Assembly: GCA_018700655.1 (NCBI GenBank)
Contig: JABIUG010000036.1
Coordinates: forward strand, 1 to 29,009
Length of the DNA stretch: 29,009 nucleotides
Reading direction: 5' to 3'
From: Rhodospirillaceae bacterium
GTDB lineage: Bacteria > Pseudomonadota > Alphaproteobacteria > SP197
Shown here: positions 7,608 through 16,067 of the stretch, piece after piece
Layout of the letters: each line of letters begins with the position of its first letter
How positions within the stretch are numbered: the stretch's first letter is position 1
Notes under the pieces: generated by a model
The model's input: the letters and a program-made list of their open reading frames with translations, nothing else
Told to the model about the DNA's origin: nothing
Database searches by the model: none
Program-made: the position numbers and the translations under genes

Positions 7608-8177
7608 TTAGTCGCCCGCAGCGTCGCCCAGACGTTTGACACCCGATGACAGCATGATCGCAGTCCAGCCGGTCATAATCAGACTGATGCCGACCATCAG
7701 GCCAAGCGCCCAGAGCGCCGTGCTGGGCAGGCCGGCCCAAAGCAGAGCGCCCAGCGCAATATCGATAAGGCCGTTGAAGAGGAGCCAGGCCCAGCTGCGG
7801 TTGGGCCGCAGGGCAAAGGCACCCACGGTCTTGGCTGCGCCTTCGGCCAGCAACAGAACGATCACGATGGCAGTCAGCGTGATCGTGCCGGCGACAGGAT
7901 TGGCGAGCAGAAAGACACCGGCCACAATCGAGACCAGCGCGGCGATCACCGGCCAAAGGCGCGGTCCGCCGTCCTTGGCGCCGATGCAACGGAACAGGCG
8001 GGCGATGCCACCGATCAGCAGCAGCACGCCGATCAGTGCTTCGATCGCAAGCGTGAAGACGGCCGGCACGGCGATTGCGATCGTGCCCAGCACGATCAGC
8101 GCAAGGCCTTCCCAGAACAGGGCACGCCCTGCAGTGGCCATCATGGTTTGTGGAGTCGGATTGGTCTGATCGTTCAT
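7608..8177 (-). CDS. HdeD/DUF308 family membrane protein
   Basis: The 189-residue protein has about six hydrophobic segments arranged as in HdeD: LFWEGLALIVLGTIAIAVP, AIEALIGVLLLIGGIARL, VIAALVSIVAGVFLLANP, TLTAIVIVLLLAEGAAKTV, LLFNGLIDIALGALLWAG and ALGLMVGISLIMTGWTAIM. E. coli HdeD contributes to acid resistance at high cell density; in other bacteria the role is unclear. It sits in the inner membrane. It is transcribed alone, convergent with the binding-protein gene. No acid-resistance partners such as hdeA or hdeB are nearby. Confidence 0.87.
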   Translation of the reverse strand: MNDQTNPTPQTMMATAGRALFWEGLALIVLGTIAIAVPAVFTLAIEALIGVLLLIGGIARLFRCIGAKDGGPRLWPVIAALVSIVAGVFLLANPVAGTITLTAIVIVLLLAEGAAKTVGAFALRPNRSWAWLLFNGLIDIALGALLWAGLPSTALWALGLMVGISLIMTGWTAIMLSSGVKRLGDAAGD

Positions 8178-8222
8178 GAATTGAGTCCCCAGTTTCGCCG
8201 CCCTACTGACGGCAATTCGTTG

Positions 8223-8951
8223 TCACACCAGATGTTGTCCGCCGGTTATCATGATTTCTGTGCCGGAGACATAAGCGGCATCATCGCCGCAGAGATAATA
8301 GATCGTGCCGGCGACTTCCTGGGGCGTTCCCATTCGGCCCAGTGGAATGCGCGGCAGCATGTCATCGTATTCCGGTGACAGCATCGCGGTTTCGATCTCA
8401 CCCGGCGCAACGGCATTCACACGGACATTGAGATGCGCGAACTCGCTCGCCATTTCGCGGGTCAGCGCCGATAGCGCGGCTTTTGAGCAGGAGTAGGCGC
8501 TGCCGGCAAAGGGGTGGATGCGGTGTCCGGCAATTGAAGTGACATTGACGATGGCGCCCTGGCCCCTGTGCAGCGCTGCAGCAAATCCGCGGGCCAGAAT
8601 GAGCGGGGCAAAGAAGTTGAGGTCAAAGACCTCGCGCCAGTGTTCCAGGCTGCCGTTCAGGGTGCCCAGGCGTTCCTTGAAGCTGGTCTTGGGCGAAACA
8701 CCGGCGTTGTTCACCAGGGCATGAACCGGGCCGTCACCGATAAAGGCGTTGGCCTCCACGATGAAACTCTCGATGCTGGCCTGGTCCGAGAGATCGGTCG
8801 GAACGTGAAGGTGCGGTGAATCCTCGACTTGCCGGTCCATCGGGATATCGTCGCGTGAGCAGCTCACGACGCGCCAGCCTTCGCGCACAAAGCGGATCAC
8901 GACCTGATGGCCGATGCCTCGGCTGGCGCCTGTGATGACGACGGTTTTCAT
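8223..8951 (-). CDS. SDR-family oxidoreductase (FabG-like)
   Basis: The 242-residue product starts MKTVVITGASRGIGHQ. I preferred ATG 8951 to the upstream start at 8978 because it begins at the first beta strand and has AGGTGA upstream. Further SDR motifs are LVNNAGV, VTSIAG, the catalytic AYSCSKAAL (Y-x3-K) and the C-terminal SGTEIMITGGQHL. It is the last gene of a minus-strand unit behind a GNAT acetyltransferase and an HD-GYP protein, with a 56-base gap to the former. The substrate is unknown. Confidence 0.85.
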   Translation of the reverse strand: MKTVVITGASRGIGHQVVIRFVREGWRVVSCSRDDIPMDRQVEDSPHLHVPTDLSDQASIESFIVEANAFIGDGPVHALVNNAGVSPKTSFKERLGTLNGSLEHWREVFDLNFFAPLILARGFAAALHRGQGAIVNVTSIAGHRIHPFAGSAYSCSKAALSALTREMASEFAHLNVRVNAVAPGEIETAMLSPEYDDMLPRIPLGRMGTPQEVAGTIYYLCGDDAAYVSGTEIMITGGQHLV

Positions 8952-9007
8952 GCTTGTTTCACCTGTTGGCCCGGCCACTGATAGGTCACGTCCGGCTCCT
9001 GTTCGTG

Positions 9008-9412
9008 TTAGCTGATTCCAAAACCAACCGCACTCATCCCGTGAGGCTCATATAATCGCCGGGCGGTGGTGTTCGCCTGGAAGGTGTGCAGCATAAATCC
9101 CTTTGGGTGCAACCGTTTGATGTCGTCGAGCATGGCGCGGCCGATGCCCTGCCGCTGGTTGTTCGGTCGAACAAACAGCTGATCGACGTGATTTCCATCC
9201 ATGGAGAAAAATCCGACCGGGTTCTGCCCAATTTCGGCGACGCGTACGTGATCCCAACCCTGAAAGGCATCGTTCATGAAGTCGCGAAACGACTCATCGG
9301 TGTAGGTCCATGTCATGAAGGTGTACGCGGCGCGGGTCGCCTGTTTCAGAATGTCGGTCAGATCGTCGATGTCGTCTGGTGTGGCATCGCGCAACACATG
9401 GGACTGCGTCAT
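9008..9412 (-). CDS. GNAT-family N-acetyltransferase
   Basis: The 134-residue protein carries the acetyl-CoA pyrophosphate loop in QLFVRPNNQRQGIGRAM (Q-x2-G-x-G), an early LRDATPDDIDDLTDILKQA strand-helix, and the late NTTARRLYEPHGM helix. It acetylates an amine of an unidentified small molecule or protein. Its ATG overlaps the stop of the HD-GYP gene in an ATGA, so the two are translationally coupled. The C-terminus ends soon after the last helix (SAVGFGIS) and looks somewhat short compared with other members, but the core is complete. Confidence 0.85.
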   Translation of the reverse strand: MTQSHVLRDATPDDIDDLTDILKQATRAAYTFMTWTYTDESFRDFMNDAFQGWDHVRVAEIGQNPVGFFSMDGNHVDQLFVRPNNQRQGIGRAMLDDIKRLHPKGFMLHTFQANTTARRLYEPHGMSAVGFGIS

Positions 9413-11646
9413 GATGCCTTTCGGCCAAGGACGGCATCGACATCGATTTCATCGATCTGATCGGGATTGAGGAAACGTTCGCCATATTCGCGATAGACCC
9501 CGGATTCGATGAAGAGATCAAAGAGTTCGGGGTCAATATGGCCGTCCTTGCGCATGAAGGTCATGATCCTGATTGATTCCGAAATGGTCTTGCCCTGTTT
9601 GTAGGGCCTGTCGGCTGCGGTCAGTGCCTCGAAGATATCGGCAATCGCCATGATCCTGGCCGGGATGGACATCTGGTCGCGCGTCAGCCCGCGCGGATAA
9701 CCGCTGCCGTCCATCTTTTCGTGATGACCGCCGGCGAACTCCGGCACGCGGCGCAGCGATTTGGGGAAGGGGAGCTGCTCCAGCATCTCTATGGTGATCT
9801 CCATATGATCGGTGATCACCTTGCGCTCCTCGCCGGTCAGCGTGCCGCGCTCGATACACAGATTGTAAACTTCTTCTTCCGACAGCAGCGGCGTGCTGCG
9901 TCCTCCGGCGTCGCGCCAGGTCTTGGCGGCGATGACGTTCACACGTTCCTTCTTGTCGTGGGCCATGAACTCGCCGCCGACATTGGCCAGCTGCAGGAAC
10001 ATCAGGTCTTCATCGAATTCGGCGACCTTGGCGCGGAAGGCCGCTTCCAACGATTCCTTGTCGGAGCCGTCTTCCATGGCGGCGCGCAGATATTCGATCT
10101 CGGCATCGCGTTTGGCCGCTGCAAAACGGGTTTCGACCTCGACGATGCGGTCATGAATGGTCTCGAGCTTGGTCGACTTGTCCATGACATATTCAGGCGT
10201 GGTGACCTTGCCGATATCGTGTAGCCAGCCCGCGACATGGAGTGCAAAGGTCTGTTCCTGATCCATCGAGAAGGTGCGCAGGGGGCCATCGGTCGCGTTG
10301 CAGGCCGCCTGTGCAAGCATTTCGGTCAACGCCGGGACACGGCTGCAATGGCCGCCCGTATAGGGCGACTTACGGTCAATCGCGTTGGCCATGACCTGCA
10401 TCAGCGATTCGAACAGTTTGCGCTGGCCCAGCAAGAGCAGGTTGTTGTCGAGCGACACGGCTGCCTGGGAAGCCAGCGATTCCACATCGCTCTGCAGCGC
10501 AGGATCGAATGCGACCACCGCGCCTTCTTCATCATGTGCATTGATCAACTGAAGGACGCCGATAACCTCGTCCTTGCGATCCTTCAAAGGCACGGTCAGG
10601 AACGACTTTGAACGGTAACTGTTCATTTCGTCGAACTTGCGTGTCCCGGAAAAATCGAAGCCATCGGCGTCGTAAGCATCAGGAATGTTGATCGCCTCGC
10701 CGGTTAATGCGGCATAACTAGCGACATTCTTTTCGTTAGGTTCGCCGGTTTCCGGGTCATAGATCATCAGATTGGGCAGGGTGATCTTCTGGCCCGAGGT
10801 GCCGCCCATGGCAATGTTCAACGTGTCGTTGACCAGAATCGCGAACTCGAGCTGTTCCAGCGGGCGGCGGCGATCAACCCCATCGCGACGGTCTGCAGTA
10901 TGGCGTCTTTCGGCCGTGCCGTCCGGCGGGCCTGCACTCTGTGTGCGACGGTCGTGGATACGTCGATCACCACCGGTTCGCCGGTCGATCCGTTTGTTTT
11001 CGACAAACACTGGTTCGGGTTCGTCTTCGCGTTTGAGATAGATCGTACCGCCATCGGCCCGACACAGGGTCTTGGCCTCCAGCATGATCATCTCGAGCAG
11101 GCGGTTGAGATCTTTCTCGCCGGTCAGTGCGACGCCGATCTCGTTCATCCTACTCAAACGCTGGCGACTTGTTTCCAGATCGATATCGCGATGATGCAGA
11201 TCGGTGACGTCGTTGTAGACCGCGACCAGACCGTCGCCTGAGGGGGTAACACGAACACGCAGTGTACGGCCATCGGCGAGTTGTCTGTCGAAGGTGTTGC
11301 GGGGAACATGAGCAGCCACGGCTTCGGCGATCCAGGCATCGCCCGTCATGTCACCAAGTTCCACGAACTCATAGTCAACCATGGCCTGGAGGAAGCCGTT
11401 AAGGGTCGCGCCGTCGGCCATGTATGCGCTGGCCGGACCAAACATAGATCGTGCGGTCCTGTTCCAGGACAACAGCCTCAAATCACTATCGAGCACCAGT
11501 ACGGCACTTGGCAGATGATCGAACGCCTTCACGATCAAGGATCGACGATTGGATGATTTCGTCGCTTGCTGTGACTGCGATGTATCCTGAGCCAGTTCGT
11601 TCGGCACGAGCCGCGCTTTCAAGAAAGTGGCCTGATAGCAGCGCAA
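9409..11646 (-). CDS. PAS-GAF-HD-GYP cyclic-di-GMP phosphodiesterase
   Basis: The protein (up to 745 residues) has an N-terminal PAS domain (about 40-150), a GAF domain (about 165-405) and an HD-GYP domain (about 410-735). Catalytic HD is at 476-477 in WLHDIGK, and HHEKMDGSGYP spans 641-651. It should hydrolyse cyclic di-GMP under control of ligands or redox sensed by PAS and GAF. Two oddities stand out. The GAF domain is split by a strand of repeated Asp-Arg-Arg units (about 221-261). The HD-GYP domain carries about 100 extra, mostly helical residues between HDIGK and the GYP motif. No membrane segment is present, so it is cytoplasmic. The start is uncertain: TTG 11646 is the longest option, but TTG 11622 and GTG 11607 are possible and none has a strong ribosome binding site. 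Confidence 0.88.
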   Translation of the reverse strand: MRCYQATFLKARLVPNELAQDTSQSQQATKSSNRRSLIVKAFDHLPSAVLVLDSDLRLLSWNRTARSMFGPASAYMADGATLNGFLQAMVDYEFVELGDMTGDAWIAEAVAAHVPRNTFDRQLADGRTLRVRVTPSGDGLVAVYNDVTDLHHRDIDLETSRQRLSRMNEIGVALTGEKDLNRLLEMIMLEAKTLCRADGGTIYLKREDEPEPVFVENKRIDRRTGGDRRIHDRRTQSAGPPDGTAERRHTADRRDGVDRRRPLEQLEFAILVNDTLNIAMGGTSGQKITLPNLMIYDPETGEPNEKNVASYAALTGEAINIPDAYDADGFDFSGTRKFDEMNSYRSKSFLTVPLKDRKDEVIGVLQLINAHDEEGAVVAFDPALQSDVESLASQAAVSLDNNLLLLGQRKLFESLMQVMANAIDRKSPYTGGHCSRVPALTEMLAQAACNATDGPLRTFSMDQEQTFALHVAGWLHDIGKVTTPEYVMDKSTKLETIHDRIVEVETRFAAAKRDAEIEYLRAAMEDGSDKESLEAAFRAKVAEFDEDLMFLQLANVGGEFMAHDKKERVNVIAAKTWRDAGGRSTPLLSEEEVYNLCIERGTLTGEERKVITDHMEITIEMLEQLPFPKSLRRVPEFAGGHHEKMDGSGYPRGLTRDQMSIPARIMAIADIFEALTAADRPYKQGKTISESIRIMTFMRKDGHIDPELFDLFIESGVYREYGERFLNPDQIDEIDVDAVLGRKAS

Positions 11647-11771
11647 ACGGGGGAGAACCCGGATTTGCTGCGTGCTGAATCGTAACGCCTGTCCCCGTGA
11701 GGAACAAGTGATCGTCGATTCAGATGGTCAAGTTGTCACAGGAATCGGCGGTTTCAGGTCGTGTCCTGCAA

Positions 11772-12635
11772 TCAATGTGTGAACAGCACCGGGAGATCGG
11801 CATGATTCAGCATGAACCGTGTCGCGCCACCCAGGATCAACTGGCGAAGTTTACCCTGGCTGAACGCGCCCATAACAAGGAATGAAGCTTTTTCGTTATG
11901 GGTAATTTCCAGCAGGGTGTCGCCGATATTGGTCCAGTTGGTCGGCAGGTTGTGGACATGACAACTGATGCCGTGGAGGGCCAGGTAGGTCGCCAGAGAA
12001 TCAGGGCCTGGACCGCGCATCGAGCCTTCTTCGGGCGCCAGAATAGCGACCTCCTGGGCTTGCTGGAGCAGGGGCATGGCGCGATGAACCGCGCGGGCCG
12101 CCTCGGCGCTGCCGTTCCAGGCGACCGCGGCATTGCCGCTGAGGTCCGACACGTGCCCTGATGGAACCAGCAGCAGGCCGCTGCCCGATTCCATCAACAC
12201 CGATTCTGCGACAACCTCTTCCTTGGCATCGCCATCGGCCGTGGGGCGAGAGGCGACAACCAGATCCGAAAGACGTCCCCGTTCGGCGATCACCTCGTCC
12301 TCGCGGCCTTCTTCCTGGCGGAACGTGACCGAGGCATGGCCGTGGGCCGGTGTCTGGGTGATTTCGACACCCAGGCGCTCGGCGATGCCGACAAGATCAT
12401 GGGAGGCGCTGTCAGCGCGCCGATCAATGTCCTGTTCGGCTGTGGCGATAATCTCCTCGATCACGGCACCGGTCATGCCTTCGGTCATGAAGGCGACGGC
12501 ATCGCGCGGGTTTCGGCGCACATTGATCGCTTCGACATGGGCGTTGAAGCGCTTGGCCATCAAAAGGGCCGTTTCGAGCGCGCCCTGGCCCTCATTGGTG
12601 CCGGAAGCAGCGACCAGAATCTTGGCAAGTGTCAT
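11772..12635 (-). CDS. Universal stress protein, tandem UspA domains
   Basis: The 287-residue product begins TLAKILVAASGTNEGQGAL, the first Usp domain (about 1-150). The second domain (about 165-287) ends with FLVMGAFSQGKLRQLILGGATRFML, close to the G-2x-G-9x-G-(S/T) nucleotide-binding motif, here with Ala before Thr. Tandem Usp proteins of this form are common in Alphaproteobacteria and respond to starvation or redox stress. A GGGGGA ribosome binding site precedes the ATG. It is a single-gene unit: the upstream cation-exporter gene ends 94 bases earlier, and the HD-GYP gene begins about 125 bases downstream in the same direction. Confidence 0.88.
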   Translation of the reverse strand: MTLAKILVAASGTNEGQGALETALLMAKRFNAHVEAINVRRNPRDAVAFMTEGMTGAVIEEIIATAEQDIDRRADSASHDLVGIAERLGVEITQTPAHGHASVTFRQEEGREDEVIAERGRLSDLVVASRPTADGDAKEEVVAESVLMESGSGLLLVPSGHVSDLSGNAAVAWNGSAEAARAVHRAMPLLQQAQEVAILAPEEGSMRGPGPDSLATYLALHGISCHVHNLPTNWTNIGDTLLEITHNEKASFLVMGAFSQGKLRQLILGGATRFMLNHADLPVLFTH

Positions 12636-12729
12636 GGCGTGATCCCCCGATCCGATGGCTTGTATAGGCTGGCACCAGTTTAGGATGTTTCACGGGCTTG
12701 CGCCACGCTGCGGTGTTCTGCAACCAGGA

Positions 12730-13677
12730 CTAGCTTGTTGAGGGAACCGGAGAATGTGGTTCTTCGTGGCCGACCGGGTCCTGATGAATGATCACTTCGG
12801 CGCCTGGAAAATCGTTCATGATCAGGAGTTCAACCTCATCGGCGATGTCGTGGGCCTGGAGCAATGACAGATCCGGCTCAAGTTCCAGATGAAGCTGGAT
12901 GAACGGCTGGATACCCGAGCTTCGTGTCCGCAGATCGTGAAGTCCGCGTGTGTCGGGATGGCTCCAGACGATCGTCTTGATCCGGTCGCGCTCGTCTTTC
13001 GGGAACTCCCGGTCCATCAGCAGATCGAACGAGCGCATCGCAACGCTCCACGAACTGAAAGCGATATAGAATGCGATCGCGATGGCTACGACACCGTCAA
13101 GCCACCACAAACCGAATTGGGAAGCCCCGACAAGGGCGATGATGACGCCGACGTTGAGCATGATATCCATGCGGTAATGCAGGGCATCGGCACTGATCGC
13201 GGTCGATTGCGTGCGTTTCACGACAAGGTTCTGGAACAACACCAGCCCGAGGGTCAGCAGCAGCGAGAACAGCATCACGCCGATCCCGATCTCACCGTTG
13301 TCGATTTCGTGGCCGGTGTTAAGGCGGCGGATCGCCTCAAACACGATAAAGACGCCCGATCCGGCAATGAACGCAGCCTGGACCAGACCTGCCAGAGGTT
13401 CGGCCTTGCCGTGGCCGAAGCGATGTTCGGCGTCGGCCGGTTGCAGGGCGTGGCGCACGGCAAGCAGATTGATCAGGGAAGTGAATGCGTCGAGCAGCGA
13501 ATCGACGAGCGACGACAAAAGGCTGACCGAACCGGTCATCATGGCCGCGCCGATCTTGGCGATGATCAGGATGAGCGCGACACAGACCGAAGCGATCGTC
13601 GCAATGCGCATCAGGCGCGCGCCGGCGGCATCGACCCGGCCAACGCCGCCGTTTTTGATATCAGGGCTTTGCGTCAT
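12730..13677 (-). CDS. Cation diffusion facilitator, FieF-like metal exporter
   Basis: The 315-residue protein has six predicted membrane helices and the CDF hallmarks: SLVDSLLDAFTS (the D-x3-D metal site of helix 2), HRFGHGKAEPLAGLVQA in the helix 2-3 loop, and HYRMDIMLNVGV with LDGVVAIAIAFY for helices 5 and 6. It is followed by the cytoplasmic domain with His/Asp metal ligands (IQLHLELEP, HDIADEVE). The family exports Fe2+, Zn2+ or Cd2+ in exchange for protons. I chose ATG 13677 (MTQSPDIKNGG); the longer frame upstream only shadows pdxH. The start lies 1 base after the pdxH stop, indicating coupling, although the functional link is not obvious. Confidence 0.87.
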   Translation of the reverse strand: MTQSPDIKNGGVGRVDAAGARLMRIATIASVCVALILIIAKIGAAMMTGSVSLLSSLVDSLLDAFTSLINLLAVRHALQPADAEHRFGHGKAEPLAGLVQAAFIAGSGVFIVFEAIRRLNTGHEIDNGEIGIGVMLFSLLLTLGLVLFQNLVVKRTQSTAISADALHYRMDIMLNVGVIIALVGASQFGLWWLDGVVAIAIAFYIAFSSWSVAMRSFDLLMDREFPKDERDRIKTIVWSHPDTRGLHDLRTRSSGIQPFIQLHLELEPDLSLLQAHDIADEVELLIMNDFPGAEVIIHQDPVGHEEPHSPVPSTS

Positions 13678-13678
13678 G

Positions 13679-14281
13679 TCACGGAAACAGGCGCTCTGTC
13701 GTCCAGGGCGCTTCGTCGCCGTCACGGCTGAACACGACGCGCTCGTGCAGGCGGAACGGCTTGCCGGCCCAGAATTCGATCCTGTGGGGGACAATCCGGA
13801 AGCCCGACCAGTAGGGCGGCCGCGGCACGGTCCCGATGTTGAACTTCAGAGCCATTTTGGCGACGTTTTTTTCCAGGTCATAAGCGGTCGCCATGGGGCG
13901 CGATTGCTGGCTCGCCCAGGCGCCAAGCTGGCTGTCGCGATGGCGGCTGGCAAAATAGGCGTTGGCCTCAGCGGCTGTAACCTGTTCGACCCGGCCCTGC
14001 ACCCGCACCTGGCGTTCCAGCGGCATCCAGTGAAAACACAGGGCCGCCTTGGGGTTGGACAGCAGCTCCTGGCCCTTGCGGCTTTCATAGTTGGTGTAAA
14101 AAACAAAGCCATCTGGGCCGTAACCCTTGAGCAGCACCATACGCAACGAGGGTTGGCCATCGCTGTCGGCTGTCGCCAAAGCCACTGCTGTGGGTTCCTT
14201 GATGCCGCATGAACCGGCATCGGCATACCATTCTGCAAAAACATCGTAGGGATCACGGTCGTCGATGCGTGCCATCGTCAT
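13679..14281 (-). CDS. pdxH: Pyridoxamine 5'-phosphate oxidase
   Basis: The 200-residue enzyme oxidises pyridoxine or pyridoxamine 5'-phosphate to pyridoxal 5'-phosphate with FMN and O2. Diagnostic blocks are SLRMVLLKGYGPDGFVFYTN, ESRKGQELLSNPKAALCFHW, RQVRVQGRVEQ, SQLGAWASQQS, RPPYWSGFRIVPHRIEFW, and the terminal W-x3-RLFP. Length fits the family. AGGA precedes the ATG at 14281; an in-frame ATG two codons later is also possible. It is the first gene of a pair with the CDF exporter and is divergent from the lipoprotein gene across 190 bases. Confidence 0.95.
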   Translation of the reverse strand: MTMARIDDRDPYDVFAEWYADAGSCGIKEPTAVALATADSDGQPSLRMVLLKGYGPDGFVFYTNYESRKGQELLSNPKAALCFHWMPLERQVRVQGRVEQVTAAEANAYFASRHRDSQLGAWASQQSRPMATAYDLEKNVAKMALKFNIGTVPRPPYWSGFRIVPHRIEFWAGKPFRLHERVVFSRDGDEAPWTTERLFP

Positions 14282-14471
14282 GTATCCTGGGTTATAATGT
14301 GATGGGTGTGTGACCGGCGTTCACTTTGAACAGCGCCGCCAACACCCCATCTTAGGTTTGGAAGCCCCCGAAAGGGCCAGGCAAGTTGTGGGCCATGTTA
14401 TGGCCGGAATTCCTGCCTAGGGCTAGAGGGCCAAGGTGTTGCTCGTGTTAACCGCAGCTGGGAAGAATCTC

Positions 14472-14954
14472 ATGTCGACTATGAAAATCGCCGCGTTGGC
14501 CGTTGCCGGCGCTTTGTCGCTCTCCGCCTGTTCAGAGACTGCCGGCGGTAAGGAAACCGCAGGCACGCTTCTGGGTGCTGCCGGTGGCGCGCTTCTGGGT
14601 TCGCAGGTCGGTGGCGGCAGCGGCCAGATCTTTGCCGCGATCGGTGGCGGGCTTCTGGGCGCCTATCTGGGCAACCAGGTCGGCCAGTCGCTTGATCGTG
14701 CCGATCAGGCATACGCATCGCAGGCCGAAACGGCGGCCCACAATGCACCGGTTGGTGAAACCATCAGCTGGAACAATCCCGAATCGGGCAATTACGGCAC
14801 CTTCACGCCGGTGCGCGACGGTACCGACCAGAGCGGCTCCTATTGCCGCGAGTACCAGACCACAGTGACGGTCGGCGGCGAATACGAGCAGGCCTACGGC
14901 ACGGCATGCCGTCAGCCCGATGGTTCGTGGAAGGTCGTCAACGCACCGAGTTGA
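14472..14954 (+). CDS. Glycine-zipper 2TM outer-membrane lipoprotein (17-kDa antigen family)
   Basis: From ATG 14472 the product has 160 residues. A signal peptide ends in the lipobox LSAC (Cys20), followed by the glycine zipper GTLLGAAGGALLGSQVGGGSG and IGGGLLGAYLGNQVG. The C-terminal domain has ETISWNNPESG, CREYQTTVTVGG and GTACRQPDGSWKVV, as in the rickettsial 17-kDa surface antigen family. It should be lipidated and anchored in the outer membrane, with a structural or envelope-stress role. GGGAAGAA precedes the start; ATG 14481 is a possible alternative. It is a single-gene unit divergent from pdxH. Confidence 0.9.
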   Translation: MSTMKIAALAVAGALSLSACSETAGGKETAGTLLGAAGGALLGSQVGGGSGQIFAAIGGGLLGAYLGNQVGQSLDRADQAYASQAETAAHNAPVGETISWNNPESGNYGTFTPVRDGTDQSGSYCREYQTTVTVGGEYEQAYGTACRQPDGSWKVVNAPS

Positions 14955-14960
14955 TCCCGG

Positions 14961-14998
14961 CAGGGCCTGCCTGGGCAGCCCTGACCGTTATCAACGGT
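14961..14998. terminator. Two short hairpins between convergent genes
   Basis: CAGGGC (14961-14966) pairs with GCCCTG (14978-14983), and ACCGTT-ATC-AACGGT (14984-14998) forms a perfect 6-bp stem with a 3-base loop. They lie between the lipoprotein gene and the convergent CmcJ-like gene. There is no run of T on either strand, so a terminator role is only suggested. Confidence 0.35.
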
Positions 14999-15004
14999 TC
15001 CGCA

Positions 15005-15844
15005 TCAGTCAGCGAAACTTGCCAGGACTCGCGCCTCGATACTTTTTCGGGGTGGCGGGTCCTTGGGCGTTTGCGGATCGTCAAACGCGGTGTGGAGCGT
15101 GAAACGGGCACGCCCGTCCCTGGCGGAATCATATCCCTTGATCAGGATCGCCTCGTCCACGGTCATTTCTGGTGCGTAAAACCAGCGGTGATCGGGGTTG
15201 AACAGGCTGTGATAAATCTCTCCGATCCGGTCGGGATAGATTAGATTGGCGAGGGTGAGATCACCTGGCGCCATGCTGCGGGCATCGATAATCGCCAGCG
15301 GCGCGACCAGAACCGGGCCTTCGATCGGCCGCCAGACGTTGATTTCAATGAACCTCGCGCCAAGCCAGTGCTCGGCTTCTTGCGGTGAAAGCAGGTCACG
15401 CACGCGTTTGGGGCCTGATTCTTCGGTGTAATCGTTATGCACCAGACGCACCGGGGCGCGCATGATCGTGCTTTCCTCGTGACCGCCACCTTCGATCCGG
15501 ATCGTGTGGTCGAACACGACCGATTTGTTGGCCCCGGTTGCGCGTGTCACCAGGTCGGCGATCTCGGCGTAATAATCCCGCTCGACAGCCTCTGCGTCAT
15601 AGAAATCCGTGACGCCAGTGTCGTGATGCACAATTTCGAAGCCTTCCCGGTCGAGTGAGGGGGTGGCGAGCTGGCGCATATTGCAGATCTCGGTGGGGAA
15701 ACGGCCATAGTTGCCATCGCGTACCGGATTGCCGGGATTTTCGTAGTGGATGACCGGAGGGATATCCAGATTGGCCAGGTAGACCAGTTCTGCCGTGACA
15801 CTGTCGATCGGATCGGGTTGGGTCTTTTGTGCTGCCAGTGCCAT
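15005..15844 (-). CDS. CmcJ/NvfI-family non-heme oxygenase-like protein
   Basis: The 279-residue protein matches the family that includes CmcJ of cephamycin synthesis and fungal NvfI. Conserved blocks are VHNDYTEESGPKRV with the H-x-D iron pair (about 136/138), RFIEINVWRPI, LAIIDARSM, and HRWFYAPEMTVDEAILIKGYD followed by FTLHTAFDDP. Bacterial and fungal members are widespread outside antibiotic clusters and mostly uncharacterised; NvfI is an Fe(II)/2-oxoglutarate oxygenase. I chose ATG 15844 (MALAAQKTQ) over 15901 because homology starts there. The neighbours fabI and aroC are divergent housekeeping genes, so context gives no substrate. No beta-lactam biosynthesis genes are present. Confidence 0.85.
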   Translation of the reverse strand: MALAAQKTQPDPIDSVTAELVYLANLDIPPVIHYENPGNPVRDGNYGRFPTEICNMRQLATPSLDREGFEIVHHDTGVTDFYDAEAVERDYYAEIADLVTRATGANKSVVFDHTIRIEGGGHEESTIMRAPVRLVHNDYTEESGPKRVRDLLSPQEAEHWLGARFIEINVWRPIEGPVLVAPLAIIDARSMAPGDLTLANLIYPDRIGEIYHSLFNPDHRWFYAPEMTVDEAILIKGYDSARDGRARFTLHTAFDDPQTPKDPPPRKSIEARVLASFAD

Positions 15845-16067
15845 GGTTTTGTGTCCTCTTGCCTGTCCGTTCTGATGACGAATATTGTCTCCTGCGATCA
15901 CTCAACAACGTATGATAACTGGGGTTGCACTAGAATTCCTAATGCCTTCCACTGCGAATTCGCACACAGCAGACGCGTTGGCCCGTTTCGGGCTTTTGTG
16001 TAGGATCAGACATCTTCGGGAACGGCAGCCGCCGTCTCCGGCACACCAACAACGATACGAGGAACGC

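Noticed and set aside
12889..13731. 280-residue plus-strand frame opposite the cation exporter
   Set aside because: Composition is Asp/Arg/His/Gln-rich and unlike a protein family; the opposite strand encodes a complete CDF protein.
14282..14471. Riboswitch or small RNA in the pdxH / lipoprotein divergent region
   Set aside because: Only short GC-rich complementary stretches are visible, with no recognisable conserved motif.
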